Shown piece after piece: positions 24,256 to 36,689 of a stretch of DNA of 64,000 nt. The DNA is from Mercurialis annua. Lineage: Eukaryota > Streptophyta > Magnoliopsida > Malpighiales > Euphorbiaceae. The notes beneath the pieces are model-generated. The model made no database searches. It saw only the letters and a list, made by a program, of their open reading frames with translations, and was not told where the DNA came from. The position numbers and the translations under genes were made by a program. Location: contig NC_065574.1 of the NCBI RefSeq assembly GCF_937616625.2, forward strand, positions 496,001 through 560,000. Reading direction: 5' to 3'. Numbering within the stretch: position 1 is the stretch's first letter; every line of letters starts with the position of its first letter.

Positions 24256-24696
24256 TATATCGCACACAGGATCATTACAATCCTTCTTCTTTTTCTTCCC
24301 CTTCCTTCTCCTTAAAGATTCACCATTTTTTTTATCTAATTCCCAGCTGATCATCATAAATTCCAATCTTCTCGTGAGTACATATTATTATTTATCCTTT
24401 ATTTTCAAAATTTCTGCAATTGGGTCACAGAATTATATATGGTTTCTTGATTATGATACAGTGTAAATTTTGTTTGATCTTCTAATTTCCAATTTTTGTT
24501 TGGCTTTCTGAATTTTTTTAATTACTCTGATCGCTCATATCTTGACCGGAATTGGCGAAAATAGAATTCAAACTCGAGATTTTACAGTATTATTTATGGA
24601 CTGATGAGCTATTTTTCTGATACATTCAAAATTAGTTTAAACAATTCTATTCACTAAACAGTTTTATATTCCAATCTTACAGATTAAGCTAATTGA

Positions 24697-27654
24697 ATGG
24701 ACAAAAATTCATCACAAGCCACTCCTGATATCAGGGTTATGAAGGTATGTATGCATTAATAATGTTGCACGGAAACTTATTCAGTCTTAGTTTCGGGGTA
24801 CAAACTCCGAAACTTTATATTTATAATCTGTTTCAGTTCTATTAGTATAATTTCCGATTTTTTTTAATTGTTATTGAGATTACATTGAATTGAACAGAGA
24901 AAAATTGACGAAACAGAATCCATAGAAGATGCATTCCGTTTGTTACAATCTCCTTCTGGGTCGAATGTAACGACACCAACTCCGATGAAAAGAGCCCGGA
25001 ATACAAGAACATGGCTTCAAACGGTTATTTCTCCACTTCCTTCAGATCCATCATCAGAATTGCAGGATCTGCTAGTGATTCGCGACACGAGTATAGTTAA
25101 CGAGGTGATAAGAAGAGCCAATATCGTACTGTCAGCTTTATTTCCGACAAGTAGACTAGCTGAACAGCGAGTTCTTACAACTCTGCAAGATCTCAATTTG
25201 ATGGAAAGTCTCTGGTCAGAGCAGAGACGGAGTGAAGCTATCAAGTTATACTACAAAGTTCTGGAATCAATTTGTCAATCAGAAACTGAAAAATCGAAAC
25301 CTAGCGATTTAAGTGGATTGCTTGGTAATGAAAGGTTCCATAGATGTCTGCTTAGTTGTTCTGCAGAATTAGTATCTGCAGCGGATACCGGAAACGGTAT
25401 GCTGCTTTCTATGTTGTTTGAAAGAACAGGAATAACAGCTTTTGATCTATGTAAAGTGATTCAGAGTTTGATAATCTATGAGCCATCGCTTCCTAGAGAA
25501 TTGAGACGTCATCTTAATTCTCTGGAAGAACAGCTGCTAGAGATGAGAGTGTGGGAGAAAGGTTCATCATTGTATAGTTCTTTGATTGTTGCAAAACCAG
25601 ATCTTTCCGAGGAGATACGTCGACTTCAGCTTCTAGGCGAACCAATTCCATCGCTTGAAGCTATTTCTTGGCGTAATCCTGTATATTCAGGAGGCTTGGT
25701 TTACTCCACTGTATTGCAGAAGCAAAGTGTTTCTCCAGGTAAACTTGTCGAGTCCTACATTTTAATTTTTTTTTTCGTTTCTAGAAAAAATTAGAAACTC
25801 TGGAAGTTCATGTTTATAACCAATCCTTGTAAAATAATATCATCTTGCTGTTTCCAGTTTCAACGTTTTCCGTTTCAGTAATTCTGTTCACGTGATAATC
25901 TTATCTTGTTTTACTATTTTGAAGCTCAGGATAGAGTATCTATGTCTTCAAGCAGCGCTTGTGCTGAACAGGATGATATGGAGATTGACCAGAATTCCAG
26001 TAATTATCCGCCAACACCAACATCAGTGTCGTCTTTAAAAAAGGCATTTACAAGGCAAGTGTTTTCGAAATTTCGGAGCATAATCGGTGTATTCAATTAG
26101 ATTAATCTATCTGATGTAAATTTTGAATATGCAACTATCTGCAGCCCAGCACAATCAAAGGCGCCTGCTGAGTGTGCATGCTCAAACACATCGATCACTG
26201 TTCTTTTCCGAAAGGTACAGCATCCGAATTCACATGTACCCTAATTTACGACGGAAACACTGAAACAGGTTTGTTTTCATTTTACAGATGGAAAAGTTAG
26301 CTGCTATCAGAATACAAAATATAGCTGAAAGGCTAAACCTATCTCAACAGTTGAGGAACAAAGTATATATTCTTTTCCAACGAATCCTCAATCGAAGAAC
26401 CGAACTTTTCTTTAATCGACAGACTTATCAAATACTTATCTGCTGCTTTTATGTTCTTGCAAAGGTTAGTATTAATCTTACTAGATTCATACTTATGTTC
26501 TGCTAATTTATTTTTCAATACTTATCTGTTTTTGAATTACAGATGTCCGGAATAAATCTGAGTTTGAAACAAATTCTTGACACCTATATGAAGCAATTGC
26601 AATTTAGATATCAAGTTTTATGTTCTGTATCAGGCAACCAAGAGGTAAATGTCAATTTTAGTTTCTATAAACAGCCTTTTTTTTCTTCAGGAATTCTAAT
26701 CCTTTTATGCTGAAACAGAAAAACAGGGGCCAATTTCCTGAGCTTGTTACATTGTACAACAAAATTTTTCTTCCAAGTGCCAAATCTTTCTTGGATGAGA
26801 TTCATAATGCAGAACCACAAACTGAAGATTCTGACATCAAGAATACTGGTATGCTTTCTGGTATGTTCGATGTTGCTGGATACGAAAACGGAAAAAATGT
26901 CGAAATATAGGACTCGTCAAGTTTCTGTGAACGTAGATTATGTTCTTGCCATTTCAATAGATTTTTTTTTTCCTGAATTAAGCTTTTGTTTTTCTTTTCT
27001 GCTTAGATGATCGAACTCCAACTTCAAATGAAATGTCTTCATTTCGAAACCTTCCTGACATGTCTCCAAGAAAAATATCTCCAACACATAATGTCTATGT
27101 CTCGCCAGTTCGATTGTCGAAGGTAAGCAACATCTCTACCTAGTTAATATCATAAAGTCTTACAATTTGCTAATTCGTGTCTTTATAGAATCTGTGTTTT
27201 TTTTTTCAACAGGATGACTTTAGTTCAAATATGAGTAGAAGCTATTATGCAATTGTTGGAAAGAGTATTTACCCTTACGAAACTCCTTCAACACAACTTG
27301 TAACCATCAATCAGCGGTTAAAAAGGTATGAATGCTTAGTAGTCAGTTTGAATTTCATTACAGCCTAGGTAGCATGGAAACGGACATTGGACATGGTCAC
27401 CAAAAGACGGTGTCATTTCAAAGTGTCCTATGTTAAAAATGAAGTTTCATGTTTGAAATATCAAGTTTCCGACACGTTTCTGAAACGAGAAATGTTGGTT
27501 GAATGAAGTGTCCGTGCTACGTGAATTACAGCAGTTGACTGTTTCTTTTTTGTTTCTCAGGAATAAGAAGGTTAGGTGCAGACTCAACTTTGATAATGCA
27601 GATGTGGCTATGATTAGTGACGATGTTGTGGTCAAGAGTCTATTTACCCAATAA
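24697..27654 (+). CDS. Short retinoblastoma-related protein lacking the N-terminal domain
   Basis: Ten exons (24697-24744, 24898-25738, 25925-26054, 26145-26214, 26288-26464, 26543-26644, 26719-26848, 27007-27122, 27213-27325, 27561-27654) keep phase throughout and give 606 residues; plant RBR proteins have about 1,000. Pocket A covers about 55-260 ([47 protein letters not shown]), a Ser-rich spacer follows, and pocket B covers about 345-500. The C-terminal part includes [17 protein letters not shown] and ends [19 protein letters not shown]. Residues equivalent to human RB Cys706, Tyr709, Lys713, Tyr756 and Asn757 are present (Tyr418, Lys422, Tyr469, Asn470). CDK-type sites include TPMK and SPRK. 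A leader intron (donor near 24373, acceptor near 24682) probably precedes the ATG. The RB_N/cyclin-like N-terminal part is absent and not found upstream. Its expected role is binding E2F and LxCxE proteins. The fourth exon follows a GC-AG intron. Confidence 0.93.
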
Positions 27655-27851
27655 TTGAAGTTTCTTTTTTTGGTTAACTCTAAATCTGACCAGAAAAAAG
27701 GAAGAATAAAAGCCGCTCTTCTGTTGCCTTGTGTACATTTGCTGTTAGCAGATGTCTAATCTTCAAATAAGCTTGATTTAGATTCTAACAAATGTAATTT
27801 CTTCAGCAATAAACTCTAATTATACACTCCCTTCTTCCGTCTAAATCTATA

Positions 27852-29148
27852 TCTATACTATATATAAAAGCACGGATGGGGGGCAGACAAATTTACGTAA
27901 TAATCCTTTTTAATTTATTACTAATTGGTTATTTAATGAAAGGTTTTATGGTCATTTAAAGTAGTAGTATAGTAATTTAATTTATTAAATAATTAGAGTA
28001 GTCAAATTGCTTTAGATAAGAAATTAAGAAATTTGATTTTAACTAGGAAAGTAAAAAATTGACTAAAACTTACTCTATAAATACGGGACTAGGAAAGTAA
28101 AAGATCCACTAAAACTTACTATATAAATACGGAATCACTCTAAAATGTAGCTTAATAATATTAGTCTATTAGAGTATTACAACTTCCTAAAAGCATCTCC
28201 AATGGTACTCTCTATTTTAAAGAGTATATTTTATAAAATAGAGAGCATCTTACATATAAAGAGTATATTTTTTAATTTTATTTCCAATAGACTCTCTAAA
28301 TATAACGTTTTATTCAATAAGTATTAATTTATTTAATTATTATATTTATTTTTTTTATTATAATTTTTATTTCTATAATTTTTTATATTAAAATAAAATC
28401 AAAACATATATTTTTAAAAATAAAAAGATAGTCTATATATTTTGAATTTGAAATTTTATTGAAAAGATAAGAAATAGAGAGTGAATTTGACTCTCCACAT
28501 GTGGAGAGCCAAACTCACTCTCTTCTTTAAATTTAAATTATGAAGAGTACATTGGACTTCAAATTTTGCATGAAACTCTCTAAATTAAAGAGTTTGATAT
28601 ATTTAGAGAGTGCATTGGATATGCTCTAAGTGTTTGAATTGACGCCAACTTGCAGTGTTATAGTAATATGGACATAGGAAAACAAAAGATTTGGATATAT
28701 TTTATTTTGTAACATCAAACTCTCAATGCTACTTTATTTGAAAGAAGACTAAATTAATTTACAAATTTATATTTTCAAATATAATAATTACTTTCTTTAT
28801 TAATTACAGAGTTGCACTATCAATTTATTTAAAATAAATTATTAATTAATTTAGTAAATAAGTTGCTATTACTACTATAATAATGTATTTATAAAAAGTA
28901 CTCCATAATTTGTATCAAAAATAAAAAATAATGATTGTTTCTTGATCCCTTACAACTATATAATTTATTAAACATATATATTAAATTAAAAATATATTAA
29001 TTTAATTAGTTTTTAAAATATATCAGTTGAAGTATTGTTTTTATTTCTATCAAAAATTCTAACAAATTTAATATAGTGATAAAAAAATATAGTATAAATT
29101 GATGAGTCACGTTACGAGCCACGTGCGTAGCACGTAATTCGAAACTAG
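27852..29148 (+). mobile_element. Complete non-autonomous Helitron (1,297 bp)
   Basis: It begins TCTATACTATATATAAAAGC after an A and ends with the hairpin CACGTGCGTAGCACGT plus CTAG before a T. The ends match the Helitrons at 22.3-24.0 kb. There is no Rep/helicase gene. It lies about 200 bases downstream of the RBR stop codon and contains a Harbinger-like MITE. Confidence 0.85.
28193..28626. mobile_element. Harbinger-like MITE nested in the Helitron
   Basis: Inverted ends AAGCATCTCCAATGGTACTC and the reverse complement of GAGTGCATTGGATATGCTC flank 434 bases, with TAA on both sides (28190-28192 and 28627-28629). A 3-bp TAA duplication fits the PIF/Harbinger superfamily. Confidence 0.7.
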
Positions 29149-29424
29149 TATATTTAATAACACAAATATTGAAAAATTAAATTTATCTATTTTTTTAATT
29201 AATTATTAACTTTGCCTCTTTTAGTATCTTTTGTTTTTTCATTAAACAATAAATTATAATTAATAAGGTATAGATAATAATTATTATTCAAGTAATAATT
29301 AAGTGCCTATAATATTTGGATAAAAATGTTTGAAATAGAATCTATTAATTTAAGAAGAACAGAATAACATTTGGATTTGAATATTTTAACTACACCCGGA
29401 TAGCTAGTCCTGTGCCGGTAAGAA

Positions 29425-30498
29425 ATGGCGGAGCCTCCCATTAATGTTGAGCAAAAAATGGTGCGAAAGGCAGAAGAATTCGTGGGGAAAGAGGCTTCAC
29501 CTGCAGGAAAGATTAGAAAAGTGGAAGAAGAGGCCTCCGCATCCGCATCCGCCGTTGATAATCAAATTTTCTTACATGTCTTGGTGTCACTGTCAGATAG
29601 TGTGTATCGACACCATTGGTACAGTGCCGATCTCAACGAAACATCTTCTTTGTCCTCTATACCGGTAAAGATTTTGCGTGAGATATATGCCTCCCGAGGA
29701 GGGCACTTCCGTGAGGGTGGGTTCATCCATATACTATATCGGAGGGATCTTTGATATGGAGGAGAGAGATATATTTAGTTTGAAGCGGAAATCTGGCTAT
29801 AAATCAGAGGTTTATCTCCTTCATACTGAGTCTCCTCTTAGTGAGTGGAGAAGAGTCTCTTCCATGATTGCCGGACGAACCTGTCATGGTGCGGTGTCAG
29901 TTAATGGAAAAGTTTATGTTTTTGGAGGTCATTATTCTAAAACTGAACCCTTACACTTGGGATCCCTTACCGAATCCTCCAAATGGAATCAACTTCATGT
30001 GTAAGTTCAGCTGGTAGTCCATGTTTCTTTGGACAACAACTTCATAATTGTACAAAATCGTTACGGCTTTTGTGCTTTCAACCCCCAGTCTCTCTCCTGG
30101 CTACTCAGCGAGGATCTTGATGTTTGCACCCCTGCTGTGTTCATGGATATTTTTACAAGATGCGTCATGATGTGCCTAATTGTTTTTATGATGAGAAAGC
30201 ATTGTTTTGGGCGATTCAGTTGGACAATATGGGAAGTCCTTCCAAAAGGTCTCTGGTGGACTTTGAGACTAAGTTACCCGCTTCTGATTCCTTTTTACTT
30301 GCTTTGAGGAATGGGAATTTATGTTTGGTCCGGCATGGCACTTTAAGCACCAGGCATATGTGGCATCTAGGTCCCAGTTTTGAGCTGCAACTGCTCAAAG
30401 TGCTCCCCAATGGCACCGGTGGTTCACTGCGCGCTGAAGAAGTTTTTTTTGACACTATTACCATTGAAAATTGCATAGATCTCCTCGATGTTCTCTAG
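29425..30498 (+). pseudogene. Kelch-repeat protein gene, broken
   Basis: The first frame starts MAEPPINVEQKMVRKAEEF and reads to about 29690, where homology-like sequence moves to the next frame (SSIYYIGGIF, GAVSVNGKVYVFGGHY). An in-frame TAA stops it at 30002-30004. The same frame resumes (IVQNRYGFCAFNPQSLSWLL) until about 30150, where it shifts back and runs to the stop at 30496-30498. The IGG and GAVSVNGKVYVFGG phrases are kelch/galactose-oxidase-like blades as in plant F-box/kelch proteins; no F-box is visible. Two frameshifts and a stop argue for a pseudogene. An intron at TGT/GTAAGT could explain the stop but not both shifts. Confidence 0.65.
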
Positions 30499-30994
30499 GA
30501 GTTTATTGATGCTTAATGTATTAGACTGCAAGAAGAGAAACAGACTTCTCATTTTGAGGAATTCTACTGCTTGGTGGGCACTTTTTTTATGCTTCAAAGT
30601 TTGAGTACCGCCAGACTTCTCATTTTATTGTTTTACAAGAAATCTCAAGCCTTTTTTATTAATTTATTACTCTTGATAAAAAAAAAAAGATATATGATGC
30701 TTGTTTTTTCTACCTGCTTTTTGGCAGTTTCATAGTACTTATCCATCTGCTAATGAAACAAATATTGGATTGTGTCACCAACCACTCCCACTTCTTTTCA
30801 TTACTTTAATTGAACTTGAGGAACATCATTTTCAGTTCCTCAGCTTCTGCTTATCTTTTAGTTTTAGCCACAAAAATTATTAGTTTTTCTGCTTCCTATT
30901 ACTGCCCACTACATAAAACCATCAAAAGGTCCTGCAAATTCTTTTTATAAGATATCATTTTAAGAAAAATAATTCAACAAACGTTCATTTTACC

Positions 30995-31240
30995 CTCTTA
31001 ATTTGGCATAAAATATCAATTAAGAACAAGTTCATGGATTTGAACAAAAACACCCACTGATCGGTTAATTTGGCTCAAATAATTGGAGCGGTAGAAGCTA
31101 AGGCAACAATAAACTACCGGAACATTTGGAGTTTAAAAGGGATAAAACGAGACAAAACACCTGTTTTAAGGGTGTTTTTGTTCAAAGTCACCAACTTTGC
31201 CTTTTTGATCTTTTGTTCCAAGTTGAAAAGCATAATTTAA
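30995..31240. repeat. Imperfect inverted repeat, MITE-like
   Basis: TTTGAACAAAAACACCC near 31054 is mirrored by GGGTGTTTTTGTTCAAA near 31170, with weaker pairing for about 40 more bases outward. No target duplication was identified, so the family is unknown. Confidence 0.5.
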
Positions 31241-31523
31241 AAGCAACAACAAAATCAAAACTGAATCATTTTTCCTTTTATCCTTCTTTTTTCCTTTTAA
31301 TAACAACATTATTCAAGTGAAAAACCTAAATAATTCATAATATGATTGAACATTGCAGAATGTTATCTACAGATGGGAAAATAGATCAAGGACTTTGTTT
31401 AGCAGAACATATCTATCAAAACAGCATACTGTTGTTACCTTTCATGAACACTTCTGTAATCCCCGTGCTTTAAACACGACCACGCGCCTAAGGTCAATGA
31501 GACAATGAAGTCTCTCGAAACAA

Positions 31524-34500
31524 CTAGACATAGTAGATCATGCCCACTTCAATAAGGCTGATGTGAGGAATGTTAAGTGCCACAGAAGGGCCTCTGCAGT
31601 TCTTTCGAAGAAATGAATATCCCATATCGATAGCAAGCTTCTTCAAATACGAGGAATTTCTCCGAGCCTTGACATATGAGTGTCCCATTATATAGGCAAC
31701 ACCCGCATCCTTAGCCTGAACTAAATCTAGCAACTCGTCTTTAACTGCAGGATCCATCCCAGGACTTGGTGGTAACTGAAACCTCACTTGGCGCCTTCTG
31801 ATCTGCGGATTATCATCTTCATAAGCAGATCGAAGACTCTGTAGGGTTATAGATTTGCTGCTTTGGATAGAGTCGATGCTAATATTGTCTTGCTCGGTTA
31901 CTATTAAACTCATGCTTGATTGTACAGATCTCGTACTCATAACGGCCATTCGACCATCAAGTGATGGGGTCTCAGAGCTAGAAAACTGTGGTTCCACTGC
32001 TTCCATCTGGATGAACTCAGCTATGCTCTGTATAAGCAAATTTTCAAAATCTCCATCATCTCGCTGGATATCCTTGTATCCATACCTCACAATGCACCTA
32101 TACATGCGATATGGTCTTGGGCATACACGGCCAATGAGAAAGCGTTCTTCAGGAGAAACATATGGAACAGGGACTGATTTTACACAAACGAACACTAGAA
32201 CCTTGTGAAATGCAGGAAGGTTAGTTACGAAATGGGAGAAGATTGCAGGCACTCCTGTGGCCAATTCGGAGTATATAAGGCCTATACCAGGCACACGGAC
32301 AATGCCAAGGCTGGGGCCCAAACCTAGTAACCATTTCAAGGAAACTTTGTTGTGCAGATCAAAGTTGTATTTTTTCCGAGTCCCATAATGCCAAATGAAC
32401 ATGATGAGCATAAATATGGCCGAGAGGACGAGTGGTGCCCACCCACCCTGGGGTACTTTCATTAAAGCAGCCGAAAGGTAGAGACCCTCAATGAACCAGA
32501 AAAATAGTAGGAAGGATGCAGCCAGAAATATACTTTTCTGCCAAACGAAGATTATGACAAGCGACATGAGAAATGTTGTGACGAACATAACTGTCATGCA
32601 TGCAAGTCCTGAGAAAAGAAAACACTGTCACATTCAAGTAACTTACTCATGTAAATACTAGAAGTAGGGAAAACTGTAAAAAGGTAAGTGAATGTAAACA
32701 ATTTAGATGTTTGCATCCCACTCTGTATTCCTTCTAAAACGACAAGTCGAAACTTTTTTTTTTTTTTTTTTTGAGGAATCGACAAGTCGAAACTTAATAA
32801 GCTGCTGTTTTCAAAAACTTATACAGCAACTTGATTATCTGTGCAATATCACATAAAGTTGAGACTTGAGAGGCAGCAAACGGAGAGATGACAAAGACCG
32901 TTATTCGCTGATAAAAACCTTATACACCTCTTATAAGCTTGAAAGAGCTACACATGCTAAATGATTGCACAACCAATGAAAGCAAATGTCTTATAATCTC
33001 AGCATGCGCGCGCGCACACACATATTAGAGGAGAGAATTACCGTAAGCATTTCCAATCAGAGTTGTGTCTTGAAATCCCAAAGTAATGGATAGGGTCAGG
33101 ATCATGAGGATCCAGTTTATTTCAGGGATGTAGATTTGTCCATATATGTGTTTCGAGGTGTGAACAACTTTAACTCTTGGAAAACAACCAAGGGCATGGC
33201 ACTGCTTAACAATGGAGAAAGTAGCAGTAATAACAGCCTGACTCCCAACAATAGCTGCAAGGGTTGCAATAACAAAGACTGGCCAGAATACAGGATCTGC
33301 AATATGCAAAAAGGACATCCCAGATGAACATAGATGAAGAATGCTGGAAGCAAAACTAATTGAAGATCATATTACATACCGGGTATTGAGTCATAGAAAC
33401 TGTTTCGAATAGAGAGAGGGTTTTTAGATAGAAATGCAGCTTGACCCATATATTGTACCACCAGACAAGGGTATATAACAAATGCAAATGCTAGCTGCAC
33501 AGTTAAGAAAACAATTCGTAAATATCGCTTTAAAAAAGAGTTGAAGTAATACACTTTACAGCAAAGAAGACAGGTCAAGCTGTATTCTTACCCTGATAGA
33601 CAAGGCAGTAAAATGGCCAAGGTCAGCAAACATAGCTTCAGTTCCTGGTGAGATAAAGAAAGCTCTTAAAAGTCGGTGTACTAGAATTGGAAGCATATAA
33701 CACTGAATCGACAATTTCAAGTAACTTAAAAAGTTCTTCATAAGACTAAATACTATTTTAACGAACCAATGTAAGATATGTCCATATAATCATATGCTAC
33801 AAATCAACCCACATAGTAAGATTCCATCAATTTAAATGTATTTAATGCAGCCATGCATATCAGTGCAGTATCATGCAAGCTTACTACATCGCTTGTATCC
33901 AACATACCAGTTATGGAAAGAAGGATCCCTCCAAGAGAAATCCAACCATCTTTACCAGTCTGACTGAAGAACTTGATAATATAAGAGGGAGAAATTGCAC
34001 GGACAACCCTCGGATTCCAGTGTATAATGTTGTACAATCCAATGGAAAATATAGAGAACAGCCAGATAATTACAATAGGTGCAAACAGAAAAGCTACCCT
34101 GTGAGTACCAACATGCTGAAGAGCGAAAAGGCCCACCAAAATGACGCAGGCAAGCAAGACGAGTTCACCTAACAATCGTAACAAGGATAGTTAAGAAAGA
34201 ACAACAGATATGGTGCCTATCAGAATGTGCAAGGATATAAATATGCACCATATAAAGCAAAAAAATTTATAAGAAAGTGGTTCAAACTGACAAACAGTTA
34301 CCCTTTGTTAACTTAGCCGCAGTAACTTCTAGCCCCGATACTGATGATAAAACTGCAAGAGAATGATTTCTATAAGATAACAAAGTTATCCATTAACAAG
34401 CTTTAGTGAACTGGGGAAGAGAACCGCTGCTCTTGCCATGCCCAGATTAGAAATTAAAAAGATAAGTCTGCAAGGTCTACTGAAAAATGACATATCAGCA

Positions 34501-36678
34501 TAAGGTGAAATATAATCTACGACAATAAGGACTGCAGAAGAATAAAGCATGTCATAGGCCAGCACAGCCTTCAAAATAATCACTGATGCTATTACAGGAT
34601 GATTCATTCTTGTACGACAAACATGGAAATAATCTACAGCCTTATGTACACTGGTAAGATGTAAGCTTTATGGGCTACATTAACTATATTTGCACAAATT
34701 CAGCTGCCCGTATTCATACATAAAGAATTCATGACCGCGTAAATGATCCTGGAGAACGATGGATGTGATAAATTTTCCTATAGTCCACCCATGGTTGAAA
34801 AAGTGAATTTTTTTGACATATAGAGACAGACACAACATATCCATGAAGATTGTGTACTAAAACATCACTACCAAGCCCATAGCACCCATTTACCTGATAT
34901 TGCTGGGGTAAGCACGCCATCTCCTATAACCATGCAAGCACCAAATAGTACCACAACAAGCAGGGCAGTTCTCAGCCTCTTATGCTTTTCCAAAAATCTC
35001 TTCAGTACAGAAGAGCTGGTACTCAGTGATGATGGACCATATTTGTAGGTTGAGAGCTCCTCATCAGCTGCTTGTTGATTGGGAAGTAAACTAAGCTTTG
35101 CATGCCTGCAAAGCAGAGAATAGAGAGCAAATGTGCCACCTGACATGAAACATTAACCAAAGATATCAGGAAATAATATTTAAAATTGTTTCCCATGGAA
35201 GAAAATACGACTTAAATAAGTTGTCTTACCTTCACCGTTATCATCTGCGCTCAATAAAATAAAAACGTACTTAATCAAAGGCAACAGTGTCAGGGTCCAA
35301 AAAATCAAAGAAAATGCACCAAATATTACTTCCTCATCCTCATGCTTCCGCAGCTTGCCCGTAAATGTGCTTGAAAAAACATAGAGTGGTGAAGTACTTA
35401 GATCTCCATATACAACGCCAAAGCTTTGATATGCTAATATTAGATTCCTGGACAGATTGACCCATGAAAGCTGCATTGGCAGACAATGGTTAGAGCTTAA
35501 AAAAAACATTAACTGAACTAAAGGTAATGCTTATGCATTTATTAAAACTTATTGCAGATCACAAGAACTGGCGTACTCGGGAAATATAAATATGTGTAAC
35601 AAAGCAAATTACAATCACGTGTACTGTGGTTAAGGCCAGCAATATAACAGGTTTTCCCTACAATACATGTTCCAAAAAGTACCAAGGGAACAAGGAAAAT
35701 CATAAGCAGAAAAAGAGATGAAATGAATAACATCAGCATCGCTAAGCCCTAATGCTCTGCAGCTTTCGGTTATTCATTGATCAAACTGATTACATGGAAC
35801 CTTCTCTTCCCAGAAAGGTTTTTTCAGTTTTTCTAGTTAATACATAGATGTGGGCATCTGATTGTTTATAATATAAGCAAGTCATTGACTGTGGAGGTGA
35901 TCTCATTATTAGATTCTAGGTCTCGAATAAAATAATTAAAGAGAGCTGTTGTTGCTAAAACCGATGCTACTGAGAATTCGGCCTTTATTGAAGCATATAA
36001 CCAGCAAAAATTAAACTCTTGGTTTGGCACTCTGATTCATACTTATTATCAAGGACTCAACTTGTCAAAAATCCTGTCTGTGATTTATACAGCACCAAGA
36101 ACCCAGATTGAAGCCTATATTTAAATTCTGATATAGTAGAAAGAAAGCCAAAATCCAACAACCTTAATATTCTAGAAACAGAAAAAGTCATCACTTTTCC
36201 AGTTTTCCTTCATTAAATGGAGACACTTACAGCCTCTACAACACATAAACTAATTAAACTAACCACACAAACAACAATTAAAACAGTATGCCAAAGCTCA
36301 CTTACAAAAGCTGACATGTAAAATTATAGGACTAATCAATAAAAACCCATCTCAAAATAGATTAAACATAGTCAAAAGCTTCAAAATTCAACAACAGGAC
36401 AAACATAAGATCTCAAAATTCTCAATCAGTAAATTCACTGAATGAAGCAAGAAAACCAACGAATTCCCATATCCAATCTACTAATAACCATTTAAAAAAC
36501 ATAACTTTCATTTACATTAGCAAAAACCCAATTGTGTTCAATAGATAATAAGCATCAAAACAAGCAAAAAAACACAAATCAACAAAATGAAAGTATGATG
36601 AATTGAAATGATATTAATTGAAAAAATAAAAAGAAAAACCTGAGAAGGATTAGAAGGAAGTCCAGATTCAGGCTCCAT
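31524..36678 (-). CDS. KUP3: Potassium transporter, KT/HAK/KUP family, KUP3-type
   Basis: Nine exons (36678-36640, 35470-35230, 35139-34894, 34352-34302, 34168-33908, 33644-33592, 33494-33380, 33296-33042, 32608-31524) have GT-AG borders and matching phase, and give 781 residues, close to Arabidopsis KUP3 (about 790). The N-terminus [20 protein letters not shown], the signature [36 protein letters not shown], the [13 protein letters not shown] segment and the C-terminus [20 protein letters not shown] all fit. About twelve membrane segments are followed by a cytosolic tail of roughly 320 residues. It mediates K+ uptake coupled to protons at the plasma membrane or an endomembrane (family knowledge). 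A tiny upstream ORF precedes the start, and a Helitron ends about 200 bases upstream. Confidence 0.96.
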
Positions 36679-36689
36679 TACCGTGGCAT
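36678..36689 (-). promoter_or_regulatory. Three-codon upstream ORF overlapping the KUP3 start
   Basis: In the leader, ATG CCA CGG TAA is followed directly by the main ATG, sharing one base (TAATG). The arrangement could force termination and reinitiation. Further upstream the leader is GAGA-rich (36719-36740 complement). Confidence 0.7.

Noticed and set aside
24152..24466. 104-codon frame upstream of the RBR start
   Set aside because: It overlaps the E2F-type sites and leader, has no RB_N-like residues, and does not splice in phase to the coding exons.
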